Below are positions 48,158 to 61,490 of a stretch of 64,000 nt of DNA, piece after piece. The DNA comes from Coffea arabica. Taxonomy: Eukaryota > Streptophyta > Magnoliopsida > Gentianales > Rubiaceae. The notes under the pieces are model-generated. The model was not told where the DNA came from and ran no database searches. It saw only the letters and a list, made by a program, of their open reading frames with translations. Position numbers and translations under genes: made by a program. Where the stretch lies: contig NC_092317.1 of NCBI RefSeq assembly GCF_036785885.1, positions 7,566,501-7,630,500 on the forward strand, given 5' to 3'. How positions within the stretch are numbered: the first letter of the stretch is position 1; every line of letters starts with the position of its first letter.

Positions 48158-51100
48158 TTACAAAGCTGACAGTTCAACTTCACGAGTGCAGGGCCGATAG
48201 GCGACAAAGGTGTTATCATTAGAGAAAGAACCAGGATTAAAGCATGTGATTCCTGTGTACTTGAAAGCCTTTTGCTCACTTCTGTCTCCCAAGACTATCT
48301 GTTACAGAATGCGATCAATGAAATCAGAACTGTAAAGTTCGCAATGATACAAAATACGCGACCGGAATATTTTCACACTCATTGTCAGCAATTTGTTGAA
48401 ACATCAAAAAGACACTTGGCACAGTTCTAATAAACTCAGATTCACATCTCTGTAGTAATATCAAAATAAGTTGGAAGCTTTGTTATTAAGGCAAGCCAGC
48501 AAAGGCTCCCGCCATAACCAAGTCCGAAAAGGCCAGTGAATGCAACTAGATCAGGATGAGTAGAGAGGAAAGGTAAGCTCAATGAAAATACTTAAATGTT
48601 CCAATATTCCAGAAGATGTCTTTCACAAAGACACGAGAGATTTACATGACTCCAAACATAGAGAAGTTAGTATATCTGTGGGAGTGTTCGTACATGTTTT
48701 ACATATAAACAATAACTATTGAAATCTCAATAAGAATATGCAATGTTTGTGCTCGAGAAGCTAAGCCTTTCCCAAACAGAATCTACAATGTATATTGCAT
48801 CTGCACAGATAACAATCACATGCAGGTTTTGGTTGGCGAGACATTCTGTCTCTAACAATATCAAAGGTTTTCAGTCAAGCTTCACCGTCAACCATGAATA
48901 GAATTCTTGAAACATAGGCAGTCTCATTTAGTATTCATAAGGTAAAAGCTAAAACGCTTCTTATCAAATTGACTTGGCAAAGAAACCAGATGGTAATCTA
49001 TATAAAAGTCAAGATAAAAGAATCAGCATACCGTATGTGGGGTAGGATAGAGATGTAGACTGTGATCATAATTCCAGATAATTGGTTGTACACTCAGAGG
49101 TAGGGGACAAAGGTGACTTTGATGTGTGATTGTAGCCACAAGCTGCCAAAAAATAATAATAATAAATGGAGAATACTGAGATTCAAGGTACAACTATATC
49201 AGCCAGGAATATGGCCAGGATGTTTGCACTCCCACTTGAACGAAAACAGCCCGCGTGCAGAATGCGGTAGAATGGAAGGAGTTGAGTTATTGAGTACACT
49301 CCACAACAACCTACAGTATGTTATGATAAGTACACTCACATGCTCAAAAGGATCACTTGTTTCTTCTGTTGAAGGGGGCATGAGACAAGATCTACGCATC
49401 CTATAAAGCAGATCTTGGCGGAAAAATACAATTTCTTGTGTATAGAACTTGATTCTGGATTGACACAATTTAGACAAAAGACGTGTCAGTGTAACCGGTG
49501 GATTCCAGAGTTGAAAGCAAAGACTGAATCTTAAGGAATACGGAGCAGGGGCTATCCAAACCCATATATAAAATGAACTCAAGCAGCCAATACACGGAGG
49601 AAGCTGTCAAATGCACCTATCCTCAAAATTTACCTGCAAGGATTAGTAGAGAAAATTGCATTTGGAATGTGTTTCTGAAGTTCTTCGGTTATGTACTTTG
49701 GCAAAGGACATCTAGGTAAAACAGTTGAGGGACCTGGAAAAACAAAGATAACGTCTCATTTTGCAGAATTTACACAGATGAACGATGGAGATACTTTGAC
49801 TATCTTCTCAACTTACCGACATCATCTGGACCAGGAATAAAAAGAAATCTACTTTGTTCCATTAGTCTTTGGTGGGTAGCAATCGCTTGCCCTAACTTTC
49901 CAAACTGCAACCTGCAAGTATGGTTGTGTTTTGATCCTTAGGTTCATTCTAGTACTCATAAGAGCTAAAACAATAAAATTAAAGAAAACCATAGCTGGTC
50001 CCCCACCTGAGACTTGAGAAAGAATTGAAAGAAAGATTACAAGGACGAGAGCAGAAATTTCCCATGAAAACAAAAAGAGAAGGAACCACGTCCACATTCT
50101 CGTAACCATCGAGGACTGTCTCCAAATTTGCCATGGTCTTCTCTAAGATAAGAGAATAGCCAGGTTAAACAGTGCTTTTTTTCCCTATCTTTTTTGGGGG
50201 TGCATAGCAGTGATATTTTTAAGACCAGCAATTAATAAGAGTTAAGGCACGTGTACCTCCTCATTGTCCAGCCAAATGTCAGAAAGTATAACAAACATGT
50301 CATTCACCGCCCTACTCTCCAACTCTGAAAGTCTCAGCTGTTTCCATAATTAGGGAAATACAAATATCTAGCAATCATGATCAGTTATTTATCAAGTATT
50401 ATCAAATCTAAAGGATACTGTTTCCTCTTTAGTAAGTATACCACCACCAAAGAAGTCCACACCACTAAAATAGCTGAAAGACTTTTCTCTATCCTCTAAA
50501 GGAGGAAATCCACATGTTTTAACCTGCAAAACACAGTTGAAAATCAGGCTACTAATCAGGAATTCAACCAATGCCACACCTAATCCCGTCCCTAAACAAA
50601 AATGAAGAACAAGTATCGAAAGTCAAATTTGCTAGTTAGTGAACTATAAACCATTCGTTAAATTTGTAGACAGTTAAAGTGCGAAGTGGTTGTCAATGTT
50701 CTATGGCAAGGCTTCAAAAGTTCAAATCTAAATCTTATTGATCTTCTTTGGGCTTTAATCAAGTATTCAATTGGCAAGGACCCAATCCCACTACCTTTCT
50801 GATTAGTACACATAATCCAGTCACCATATGCAGCTGTAACAAGTCTGACTTCAAAGCTATCATAGCTTCCTGCTCAAGCTCATTTGTAACCTCGTATATT
50901 TTTGTTTTTGAATAAAATCCTGTGTCCTTAGGTTATACTTTACTTTTTAAAATGTAAAAATTAAATTCAAGTGTGCTTATGCCTCACCCTAATTATTTTT
51001 TAAAAAAAACTCTACAAATATATTTCCCTTCTCCACCTTCGAGGAAACATAAAAAGAAAGAAAATGACAAAGAAAGGAAACACATTCCCCTTCTTGAACA

Positions 51101-53470
51101 ATAGGAGAGAGCTATAGTTGTCATCTGCAGATTCAACAGCAAAGAACAATGAAACTCGTTCATTTATCTTTTAGTTGGTGGAAGCCAATAGAACTGAATA
51201 ATTGAAGAAAACATATTCCTAAGTCCAAAAGTCCTAATCAGGAACTTAAAGAGGAAAAAAAAAGGTGACCAGTAGGACAAGTATATGCTGAATCGTATAC
51301 CAACAATGTCTGCAAGATCTCAAAATTGATGAGGTTGGAATGGTGTCTGGAAAGCAAAATTCAGAAAGAGTTTTAGTCCATAAACAAGAAACAAAGCAAA
51401 TGCAAACCTGAAAAACACCATCCAAGAGCATCTCGCCTTCTGCTAAAACAATCGTGTTTTCTGAGAAGAACCCTGTAGTTATTTTGTACTGTTTTGTCAA
51501 AGAAAACAAGCATCCTAGGAAACCTTTTGTGGCTTTATGCACAAAAAAGGATCATAAGATTTCAGCTAGCAACAAGCGAACTAAAAGCTGACTATTTAGC
51601 TGTTGCAGTAGGTTTAACAGTCCAGAACGTAAAAAGATGCATAAGAACTTAAAGAACATTACTTGTTCAGGCAGAATGATGGCACCACATCAAATGATTC
51701 AGCAAAAACACTTTACAAGAAGTTTACTTTTTCGATAAGGAAAACCAAAAAAAAAAATTAGAGATGAAAATCAACCAATGGTAGAAAACCGCACTAACTG
51801 AAGTCTGGCAATCAAAAGGCATATATGACATAAACAGGTGCATAAAAAATAAAAATAAAAAAAAATAATAAAGAACAGTCTCTGGCAGAAGACCAAAAAG
51901 GTACAAAATTTGCATATTTCAGAAGAGAAAACCATTTTCAACCATATGACAGCCATGTATCCAAGCAACTAATGTTGTTTTAATTAATAAAGGATATTGC
52001 GTTAGATAAGTCAACTTCAACAGCAGCATTTAGATCTTCCAGGTAGAAGTGCCCATCTTCTAGCTGAGATATTAAACCCATGATCCACCTCCTCCCTATT
52101 TGCCCAACCAAAGATTGAATTGGAGATATCTATCACCATTTTATAAGATTAGAATTTAGCATTCGAGTATTCAATTAGAGAGAAATAGGCCTACTATTTA
52201 CATATGTTTGCATCAGTATGCAAGAGAATTTAGGAGAATGTACCTCACAGCTCCCATAGTCAGAGAAGTCAGAACCAAAATTTGGCCTAGAAAAATGGGG
52301 ATCACGAGAAAGTCTCTGGAACAACAAGAGAAACCTATCCCTATAGAGAGCCGCTTTGGCAGAAGCATCGCCATGAATTGGATTTTGGCCTGTATGTCTA
52401 CAACCCCAAAAAAAAACAGAGAGAGATTATTACCAGCAATAGCATATTAGGCTCATCAATTTAGTGAATAAAATTGAATGACAATTAATTGATTCCCTCA
52501 AAGTTCTTCTTGTCCTACTAAATTTTAATGATCAATCATCAGTTTTCCATCAGTACTTCACTCCTTGCACTCATGTTAACTAAACCATACGAAAGTGTCT
52601 CCTTTACACATATCTTTCTTTAATTCATGACCACTACATAAAATCCACATTTTTAGTTTTCTAAAACAAATAAGCCGAACAGTCCATAACTTTTTCGATC
52701 GCCCCATCCCTTAAACAGCTAAACAATCTATTTTGCATCAAATTCTCATCTCTTATCTATATATCATCAATAACTCAACATGAAATCATCAAACATAAAC
52801 ATAATAAAAGGCAGGATTTAAACTCCGGCCAAAAAAAAATGTCCAGAATTGCTCCAGAAAAGGGCATTTTTCATTGTTTCACCCAATCTACTCTCTGCTG
52901 CATTCAGATTATCTCAAGTATTCTTTAAAGCAAAAAAAATATTCATTTTGACCAAAAGAAAGAACCAAAAATCAAAAAGTTTTCGCCGGCCAAAAAGGAT
53001 ATATTTTCTTACTCGTAGAAAATCTTCTTAACAGGATCATAACGAAATTTTGGAATATCGAAAGCATTAATAACTCGAAGAGCAGAGCCTCCAACGCCCA
53101 GAGTAGCACTGTTGGGGTTTTCCTCAACAGCGGCTTCAGCTTCTAGTAAAAGGGTCACCACTTTATTCACCGCCTCTTTATCCAAAATCGACGATTTCAC
53201 TGCCAAATCCATCAAACCAACATTAAATAAACATTCATCAATTAATCAACTAATTAATTACTTCAAGAAATTCAGAATTTCTTTTTTTTTTCCTGCCTGC
53301 GACTTACGAGAGAGGTGGTGGAGCTCATCGAGGAGGAGGTCAATGGCGTCGTCTTCGGCATCGGGGAAGCGGTTGACAAAGGAGAGGATTTCAGCTAGGG
53401 CTTCCAATTTTATTGTGTAGCCTCTCATCTTAAATTTTCTCTGCACTTTGCTTTTCAATACGGTGCTCAT
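48158..53470 (-). CDS. DPB2: DNA polymerase epsilon subunit 2 (DPB2)
   Basis: Thirteen exons on the minus strand keep frame to give 531 residues: 53470-53308, 53199-53013, 52397-52244, 52129-51998, 51485-51408, 50523-50419, 50337-50257, 50140-50007, 49911-49817, 49733-49634, 49454-49340, 49142-49032 and 48298-48158. Arabidopsis DPB2 is about 526. The N-terminal helical domain ([21 protein letters not shown]) is followed by the OB-fold part ([20 protein letters not shown]). The inactive phosphoesterase-like B-subunit domain has [35 protein letters not shown] and LGDRSEQK. The end [20 protein letters not shown] is nearly invariant. It is the second-largest subunit of the leading-strand replicase, also linked to chromatin silencing in plants. 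Two introns carry U12-type donors (see findings). The ATG at 53470 gives [18 protein letters not shown], as in relatives. Confidence 0.96.
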
Positions 53471-54729
53471 TATATTGTCTTTTTGCAAATTCTTTCTGGA
53501 TTTTCAGTGAAATGTTTCTGGATTTGTTCTGAGATGGAAATGGAGGATTGCCACTCTATTATCAGTGTGTGACTGCGTGTGAATGACGGAGGGAGAGATG
53601 AAACCCTGGATTTAGATATTGGGTCCGCCGGGGAGGGAAAATGGCGGGAATGCAAATTCTATGCCTCATTTGCACATTACCCCCTATAGTTTCTATCCCA
53701 TCATCAATGCATCCCCTTACTTTACGGTCTACACTTTATACTACTTACCACTTACTCATATTCAAATTGTTTATACAAGAATATTTTTTTGTTTCAAGCA
53801 ATATATATTTGCATTAAAGTACGCGTGTGATCAACAATGATCACACTATCATAGACCAATTCCTTATTAAAAAAATCTGAATAATTTGATATTTTTATTT
53901 GTTCATTAGAGGATATGAATGTGCTACTGAATTTTTTTTAAAAATTTTGTTAAGCCAGTAACAAAAGTCCCTAGATAATAGTTTGTTTTTGCTTTTTCAC
54001 TTTACATCAACAGAAAGAAGTTGATTGATTAAATAACGTCTAAGCATTTCATATAAAGATTTGATAGTTTAAGTACCAAATATAAACTTTTGCAAAAACT
54101 TATGGACTCCTAAGATAATTTACCCAAGTTTTGGTGCTACTATGAGTAGTGCTGTAAGTTTGGTCGGTCTACTGTAATTATCAATGTTTCATATAATGAC
54201 AACCCTCGTTAAGTAGTTTATAAGATAATTGGAAGGTTTAAGAGAGTAGTGACTAAATAGTTGTCATCTTCCAACTCCATAAAGGATGAAAATCAGGCAT
54301 CATATGTGTTTTACCTCGGTGTAAATATGGCAATTAGAACAAGAATTTGCATTTAAATTTTGAATTATGCATTAGAATTTTATTAGCATCACAAAAGATA
54401 GAAAGCAATTGTTACTATACACTGTCAGTATATAGAATATTAATTCATATCTATATATACATAGAGGTTAATATTTGTCAAGTATTGCTCTGATAAATGA
54501 TGGCTAGAGCTAAAGTTGAAACCTCAAACTATAAGCACACAGGCAAGTCAAAAAGTTGATGATAGAAACAGATACATAATGATAAGAAATTTATACATAG
54601 CAATTCTTCTCATGTCCAGAGAAAAAGTATTCATACTCAGAAGATAGGCCGCATAATCAGTCAAACACAAACAGCAAAAAGCACACATAAAAGACGAAAA
54701 GTTTGGCAGAGAAAGATCATCCGAGTGCA
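53471..54729. other. Intergenic region, DPB2 promoter and GAD 3' flank
   Basis: Both neighbours lie on the minus strand, so this stretch holds the GAD 3' UTR at the right and the DPB2 promoter and leader at the left. A lone MITE-like end occurs near 54416. Nothing coding is seen. Confidence 0.6.
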
Positions 54730-57700
54730 CTAGCAGACTCCACTGGTTTTCTTGTTTGATATCCTCCTCCAGTAGCTGGCTATTTCTCTTAAGTGATGAT
54801 TATCAGGCTTAATTCCTTCAGTTTCATTTGCAACAGCGGTTACATGATCAATTTTAGTTGATACTCGCGGTGGTAGAGCTTCCAACTCCTTGTGATCAAT
54901 TTTAGTTGATACTCGTGGTGGTAGAGCATCCAACTCCTTGAGAACCTTCTCAATATCAGAGACAAGTCTCTCTGCAAGGCTGAAATTGAAGTCTTCGCGA
55001 ATTACAACTCGAAGCACGGCAATGTGTTCCGCATTTGCAGGCATTGTGTAGGCTGGAACGATCCATCCAAACCTTCTCAAAGATTCTGCTACTTGGAAAA
55101 CTGTGTATCTGCTGCTGTCTTTCAGGGAGAAGGCCACTAATGGAACCCCAACATCTTTCGAGACAATGTCAAACCGGCCTGTCTTTACTAATCCTTCTTT
55201 GAGTGCCTTTGCATTCTCCATGCAGTTTACCATGATGTTCCTGTAGCCCTGAAAGAAGTATCAATGAACAAGAAGATAAAAAGTGAGAGAACTGAAATGG
55301 AAGTTTTTCTACCTTAAGGTGGACCGACATGTAAGGCAGATTACATGCGCTACCTCATCAGCTATATCCACGCAGAAACTAAAGGTATCACTTCAAAGAT
55401 GGAACATACACACTCATTTGGTAGGAAATAGGATGCGAACCACCAACAGATACTCGAGCACAACTTATGATAAACTCGTAAAAGTTAAAACGTAAATCTC
55501 CGAATGAAAAACAATGCAATTATGTGACAGAGATAATGTACTTTGATTATTCTTTATAGTGCACTCCACGACAATCTTCCATGTCTCAAAACAAGCCATA
55601 TCATTACTAAAGTTACCTCACAGCCAAGTCTTATAAACTGATAGTACTGGGCAATTATTTGGCTGGATCCTGCCAGAATGAAAGAAAAATGAATTATACA
55701 AATTTTACATGGAAACAGAATAGGCAACAAACAACCTATTATCATCAGGAGACTGATATGCCCCCATGTTGATTAATAGAAGACCAATGCATACGTCATA
55801 AATTAGTCCAAGTATAACTACATAAATACTCGATGCATTATGATAGAAGAAAAGACCTGGTTCTTTCCTGATAAAACATGTGAAACACAGATGTTACCTT
55901 TAGAGAAATTGAGAGTAAATGTAGGTTGATCAGATCCAAGGTAGTTGATATGAAACACAAGCTCTTCTGGCAAATCCTCCTTGCTTCGCCAAACTACCCA
56001 CCCAACACCTGCATATACAAGGCCATACTTGTGGCCACTGACGTTGATGCTTTTCACCAGTGGTAAACGGAAATCCCACTCAAGGTCAGGGTAAAGGAAC
56101 GGAGCAATAAACCCTCCACTGGCAGCATCTACATGGATCGGTGTGTCCCACCCAGTTTCTTTGTTTTTCTCGGTTAGGAGTTCGTTAAGGAGCTTAACAT
56201 TCTCAAATTCACCAGTAAGTGTAGATCCCAAAATAGCTGCAACGCATATAGTGTTCTCATCCACCATCTCCACAGCTTCTTTAGGATCCATCACATAGTA
56301 TCCTTCCTTTAATTTCACCTCCTTCAATTCAACTTCAAAGTACCTTGCAAATTTCTCCCAGCAAACCTACCCAGCATATATATTTTTAGAAAAGAAGATA
56401 GCTAACAAGCATTGGTTCTTAATATATACCCTGTGCTTCTATTGTGTTTTCTTATGTGCTGTGCCTCTATTGTTATTTATTTTTTCATCGTCTTCTAGTG
56501 GAGCAGATCAAGCATCATATGTTTTGCATGAAACGCCAAATTAAAAACATCAGGAAGATAAAATCATTCGCCTCTGTTGTTAGCTATTCTTTTAATTCAG
56601 GAAATAATAGCAATACATTTTTTTTAATGAGATGAAAGATTCTAATCTTTGTGCAGGCATGAAGAAATGCATACACAACAATTATTATTCTCATTTATTT
56701 AGTTTCTTAATTCCAAGCTTATTGCTTGCTTCAGTGGTTATGCTCATATTAGATCTACGATTTGTGACTCTATGCAAGAAGAAAATGAAGAGATACAAGC
56801 ACAAATGTGAGCCACAAAATTAACTTAACCTTTCAATGCGAGCTTGTTCAAGATTAGAGAAATGCAGACTCAGTCCATCTCACAATAAAACGATGGTATT
56901 ATTACATAGCCAAGAAAACAGTTGTTTACACAAATGAGCAAATTAATTATATCAATAGGAGCAATTCTACAAGCAAGCTAATTAGATTACCTGCACATTT
57001 GCCCCAGTAACAATGTTAGGTTTGTCATAAGGTTTGCCCTCAGCCTTTCTTTTGGCCTGCCACTTCCTTTTAAAAGCAAGACCTGCAAGCATTATTGCCT
57101 CCGATGATCCAACTGTGCCCACACCAATTGCTGTTTCATCATCTCCAACAGGGGCATTAAAGAGATGAGCTATCATATTGACACACCGATTCTGCAAGAT
57201 CAGCAATCCTTTAATCCTTGGAAAGTGAGAGAAGCATAAAAATTTTACAAGTGGTCGAGTAACTCAAAAATCAGCAAATAAGGAAACAAATTAGGCGCCA
57301 GTCATCAAGTGGATATAATGTTGAGGTCTTCATAAATCTCCTAAATCTTCTCCACTGAGATAGTCTTAACCACGAGAAACAGTTTCCAAATTAAAGACAT
57401 AAACTTTGTGGTAACTTCTAAATGAGCAGAGCAGCAAGAGTTTCTTCAACTAATACTTCAAGCTCTCCATTTCATAAGATAATATAAATATTGAAACAAG
57501 GTAAAAGAACAAGCAACATTCTTCCAGGTTTGGTCAAGGATAAGAATAATAAGCATGCTACTTTACACTGGTCCATTCTCCATTTCTAATTATTATACTA
57601 TCTTTCATAAAACAAATATCACATAAATGTAGAATAATCCTAGAGGTCTTGTGCTGAAAATCTATAAGAACCTAGAGATAGTTTAAGAACAATCGCAGTG

Positions 57701-58946
57701 AAGTAGTAGGAAAAAATGGAACCACAAGCTAATTGTTGACTGTCCAAATCCAGATAGTGTGGAAAATGAGGGACCTAGAGAGTCCTCATCTGGAGGCCCC
57801 TTGGATTGGTGTGACATACTCTAACATGCAGGGACCCCAAACATATATTCTGGTGTTTGTGTCACCAATCCAAGGGGAATTTCTCATGATTCCCTAGGCT
57901 TGAATTCAGGAAAAGGAAACTTGAGACTAATTTGCTTTAGTTTGATTAAGCAATGGTGAAATAGCTCTTGACTGAAGCCAAAGGGAACATGATTTTTTGA
58001 CAACAGAAAAAAGAACATGGATGTGATAGGGATTAGAAAACACTGGTCGAGTTATTCCCCAAGGAAGCTATAGAATATCACCTGTACCCCTAGTCGAAAG
58101 AGGTCTACCTACAGTTTGTATTTATTAAACACTGTTGTAGACCCTAGGGTGAAGGGGACTTTCAACTTGGGACAGTCCAATGGAAGATATTGTATGGACT
58201 CATTCACTGGCCTCCATATATTACGGTAAAACACAATGGCATGTTGCAATTCACATCAAAAGAAACAGAAATTCCATTGAGCAATCCGCTTTTGTTCTTC
58301 TATGAATTCGAGGAGTCCCTAAAAGTTTCACAAATAGGGAAAACAAAAACAGTACTTAGATGAAAAGTATAAAATACAGATATCGACTCTAATAAAAAAG
58401 CCTGCTTAAGTATCAGTATATTGGTTCTCAGACAAGTTGAGAGCATCAAAACCATTTTTGATTGATCAAAACAAGTCAAACTAAGGAGAAAGATGGATGA
58501 AGATGAACCTGGAGTTCAGTGGTGACAGGGTATTCATCCATGTCAACATAATTCTTGTTGATGGAGTCCATCATGAGTTTATCACACTCTGGCTCCATCC
58601 AAGTGGTCACAAATGACGCAAGATTCAATCTTGGATTACCATCCAGCATCAACTCATCATTCACAATCTGATATGCTGCTTCCTTTGGCATCGAATTCTC
58701 TGGCATCTTGAACCTTTATCCGTAACCAAAATTGAACAAAGAATGCCAAAAACGATTGTAAGATCAGACAGAATCTTCACCGAGCAATATTTGAGTGAAT
58801 CAATGATGAGCCCAGAAAAGAAAAATGATGTAACAAACAATAGGGAGAAGAAAAGTGCACCTGGGCAGGGGTGCACGCACATATCTGGAGGCAAAAGTAT
58901 AGTACAACTGCTCTTTGGAGTCCGTTACGGCTGCTGTGATCACCAT
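54730..58946 (-). CDS. GAD: Glutamate decarboxylase, calmodulin-regulated type
   Basis: Six exons on the minus strand keep frame to give 510 residues: 58946-58861, 58713-58509, 57191-56991, 56366-55898, 55669-55617 and 55248-54730. The enzyme turns L-glutamate into GABA and CO2 in the cytosol with pyridoxal phosphate. Visible marks are [13 protein letters not shown] at the N-terminus, [30 protein letters not shown] (Asp244) and the cofactor lysine in [10 protein letters not shown] (Lys277). The C-terminus ([22 protein letters not shown]) has the Trp plus basic residues expected of a calmodulin-binding tail, which normally inhibits the enzyme until calcium/calmodulin binds. Just before it, residues 442-457 and 458-473 are a tandem duplication. 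The start exon is short (86 bp) and separated by a 147-bp intron, with a GTGCAC donor. The alternative start at Met in [10 protein letters not shown] would drop a conserved N-terminal part. Confidence 0.95.
54845..54940 (-). repeat. 48-bp in-frame tandem duplication in the last GAD exon
   Basis: Two adjacent 48-bp copies (54845-54892 and 54893-54940) differ at two bases. They encode [16 protein letters not shown] and [16 protein letters not shown]. Sixteen codons were added without changing the frame. Confidence 0.97.
57797..57877. repeat. Short hairpin in GAD intron 2
   Basis: The left arm CCCCTTGGATTGGTGTGACA and the right arm TGTGTCACCAATCCAAGGGG pair over 15 perfect bases plus partial matches. 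The loop is about 41 bases. It lies in the 1.3-kb intron between GAD exons 2 and 3. It could be a MITE remnant or an intronic small-RNA precursor; only the fold is seen. Confidence 0.65.
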
Positions 58947-61490
58947 TTTTCCTTTTCTCTTGCTGCTTCTGATTCTTTTCTCTTCCTCTGTTATATATCC
59001 TTGGTTCTTTTAAATCTTTCCGCTACTAATCCAGATTAAGGAAGATAAGGGTGATTGATCACAGTAAGATTGCATCTACTGAATTATTGTGTGGTTCTGA
59101 TGTATGGAGAGGGGGAGGAGTTGGAGAAGATTTATATCAGTGCAACCAGAACTGTTCCACGTTTGGCTGAGCCTTTCCTGTCCGGATATGATGCTTGATC
59201 GGCAATTTCCTCCAAAGACAGGCAAGCCTCCAAATTTAAATGCCACCTCAAAATTTCAATGCCAGATCAAACATGATAAGAATAACATCTTCTCGAGTCA
59301 ATTTTGTAGTGGTATGTGATTTGACATGAAAGCAGAAATCGTAGCAGTATTTCAACAGAACAGTCTAATGATTACTTTGCCAATAATGTGTCAATCGCCT
59401 CCAAAACCATTAACGCAGGAATAATATTAAAAAAACATAGGAATAAAAAGGTAATTGGGATGTGTCAATCGCCTCTTGTAATTAATGTTTTATTAGTATT
59501 AAGGGCACGTCCAATGAATGTGTAATTAGGGAATAATTAAAATGAATCAATTTCATATAAATTTTGTTTGTTGCATACAAAAAATTTATATAAAATTTTC
59601 ATGAAAGTACTTTGGTTAATATGATTATAGTAATTTGGTAGTTATAATACTTAGACTGGTTATGAGTAATTATTATATTGACAAAATGCGATTAGATGAT
59701 TAGGGTAAAAATTAATTTTTATAAAGGTAAAATTGAAAGTTCAAAGGATGATAAAAAATGTTTACATTTACTTCCATTGTTTAGGCAATATATATTGCAT
59801 AGACTATTCATATGTTATAAAAATCTTAAATATTGAAAAATCTCTTGGTGATTAGAAGCCTTGTTTTGAAAAAAAGTTTCGCTCCTAATATTTATGTAGA
59901 GTTTTTCAGGAATCGGTATTTAGTTACCTATAAAAGTCAAAATTTAGAGATGAAAAATAAAATATTTGATTTTCATGGTAGGCTTATTTTGTGCGTTTAT
60001 GTTGTATCTTTAAGGCACAACATGAAAAAAGCCATTTATGTATGAACATTTTTGCTCCTGAAATTTTTGTCATTCAGGATTCATGACCATACAGCTTTCG
60101 GAATCCCATTATTATCATGCCAAACTGGCCCTTAAGGCTGTAACATATTAAAAATTGAGAATGACACCGGAGTAATATATTACACCGGCACTGGCAGTTC
60201 ATAGTGACACGTAACCGAAGTTAGGCGTCCACTCACCTCACCATGACTGCAGAAATTTCCTCTTTTTTTTTTTTGCCTTTTTTTTTGGGCCATTTGGCCT
60301 GGTTATTTTTTTTCTTACCTAAAGATTTCTATCATATTTTTTCCTAAAAAAAAAAAAAAAAGATTTCTACATATTCAAAGTGTTGTTTTAAATTAAAATT
60401 TCAGGATTTTAAAATCCACCAAAACATGGTGAAGTTTGAAATACCTGTGATTATCTTTTGATCTCAATATTTGTTTTCCTTAGAGTATATTTGGATAGTA
60501 ACAGCACTATTGGTGATCTATCGATCAAATAAAATTATCTCAAATAATCTCCTATTCAAACGCACTATTGGTTATCTATCAATCTTAAAGTTCATTCAAA
60601 TGGGTATTTTAAAGTTTTTTTTTTTTTTTTACAGATATTGTTGTTTATGCTACAAATTTCAGAATTGGAAGGTTTTCATTTTCTTGAAATACAACCTTTT
60701 ATTTTTGGTGATTAGCTGATTCTTGTGCAAAGGAAAATAGGCCACCTCGATAAAATGATTAAGAACCTTCATGAACACGTATGTGTTTCTAAGTCCCTAA
60801 TCACACGTAATCAAATCAAATCTGTCCATTAAAAAATCTAGTGAGTATAATTTAAGAAATTGCATTGGTCCAAGTGAAATTGAGAATAACTGAACAAGTG
60901 TGTCCCATGGGCCATGAATATCAATCCTGAATCTCCAGGCAAGTAGGCTGTTTCTTTTGTGAAGTTAATGAGGAGACAGCGTTCTTGGAATGGGCCACGT
61001 AAGGAATGGGCTTAACCTGCACTGATTGCAGCCACGTGATGAGTTTTTTTTTTTTTTTTTTTTTTTAATCGTCATTCCTACTTCTATTTTATCTTAATCT
61101 AATTACGGGGAGACCCAACTTGACCTATGGGGGACTGATGGAAACAGAATCACCACCAGACCAGACAGATGCACCACGCATCCGCCTGAATTTTTTGAAA
61201 CACCACAAATGTGACAAATTGATGGGAGACAAAGTTAAAGGCAGGGTGGTGGCCACCAGCCTAAGGCTGATGGTTACCGGGTGATAAGCTTGGCTTTCCT
61301 TCTTTTGCATTTATAAGACGCAATCAAATCCTATGGAGTCTAGACTATTGAGGTCTCGGGAGAATAAAGATCTCGGAAAAAAAATAAAATAAAAGTCCCG
61401 GAATCCAACAAAGACGGAGGGAAATTTATTTATTTATTTATTTTATAGTTTAATCAGAAGAGGTTTAGAGAACATGAAGTACTAATCAGA
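58947..61490. other. GAD promoter and intergenic DNA
   Basis: A TATATA at 58992-58997 on the minus strand lies about 46 bases before the GAD ATG and could be its TATA box, giving a very short leader. The remainder is AT-rich, with several T runs (for example near 60621 and 61047) and no coding or RNA gene visible. Confidence 0.5.

Noticed and set aside
58476-58706. GAD starting at the Met of [10 protein letters not shown]
   Set aside because: An upstream exon encoding the conserved [11 protein letters not shown] joins in frame, so the internal Met is not the start.
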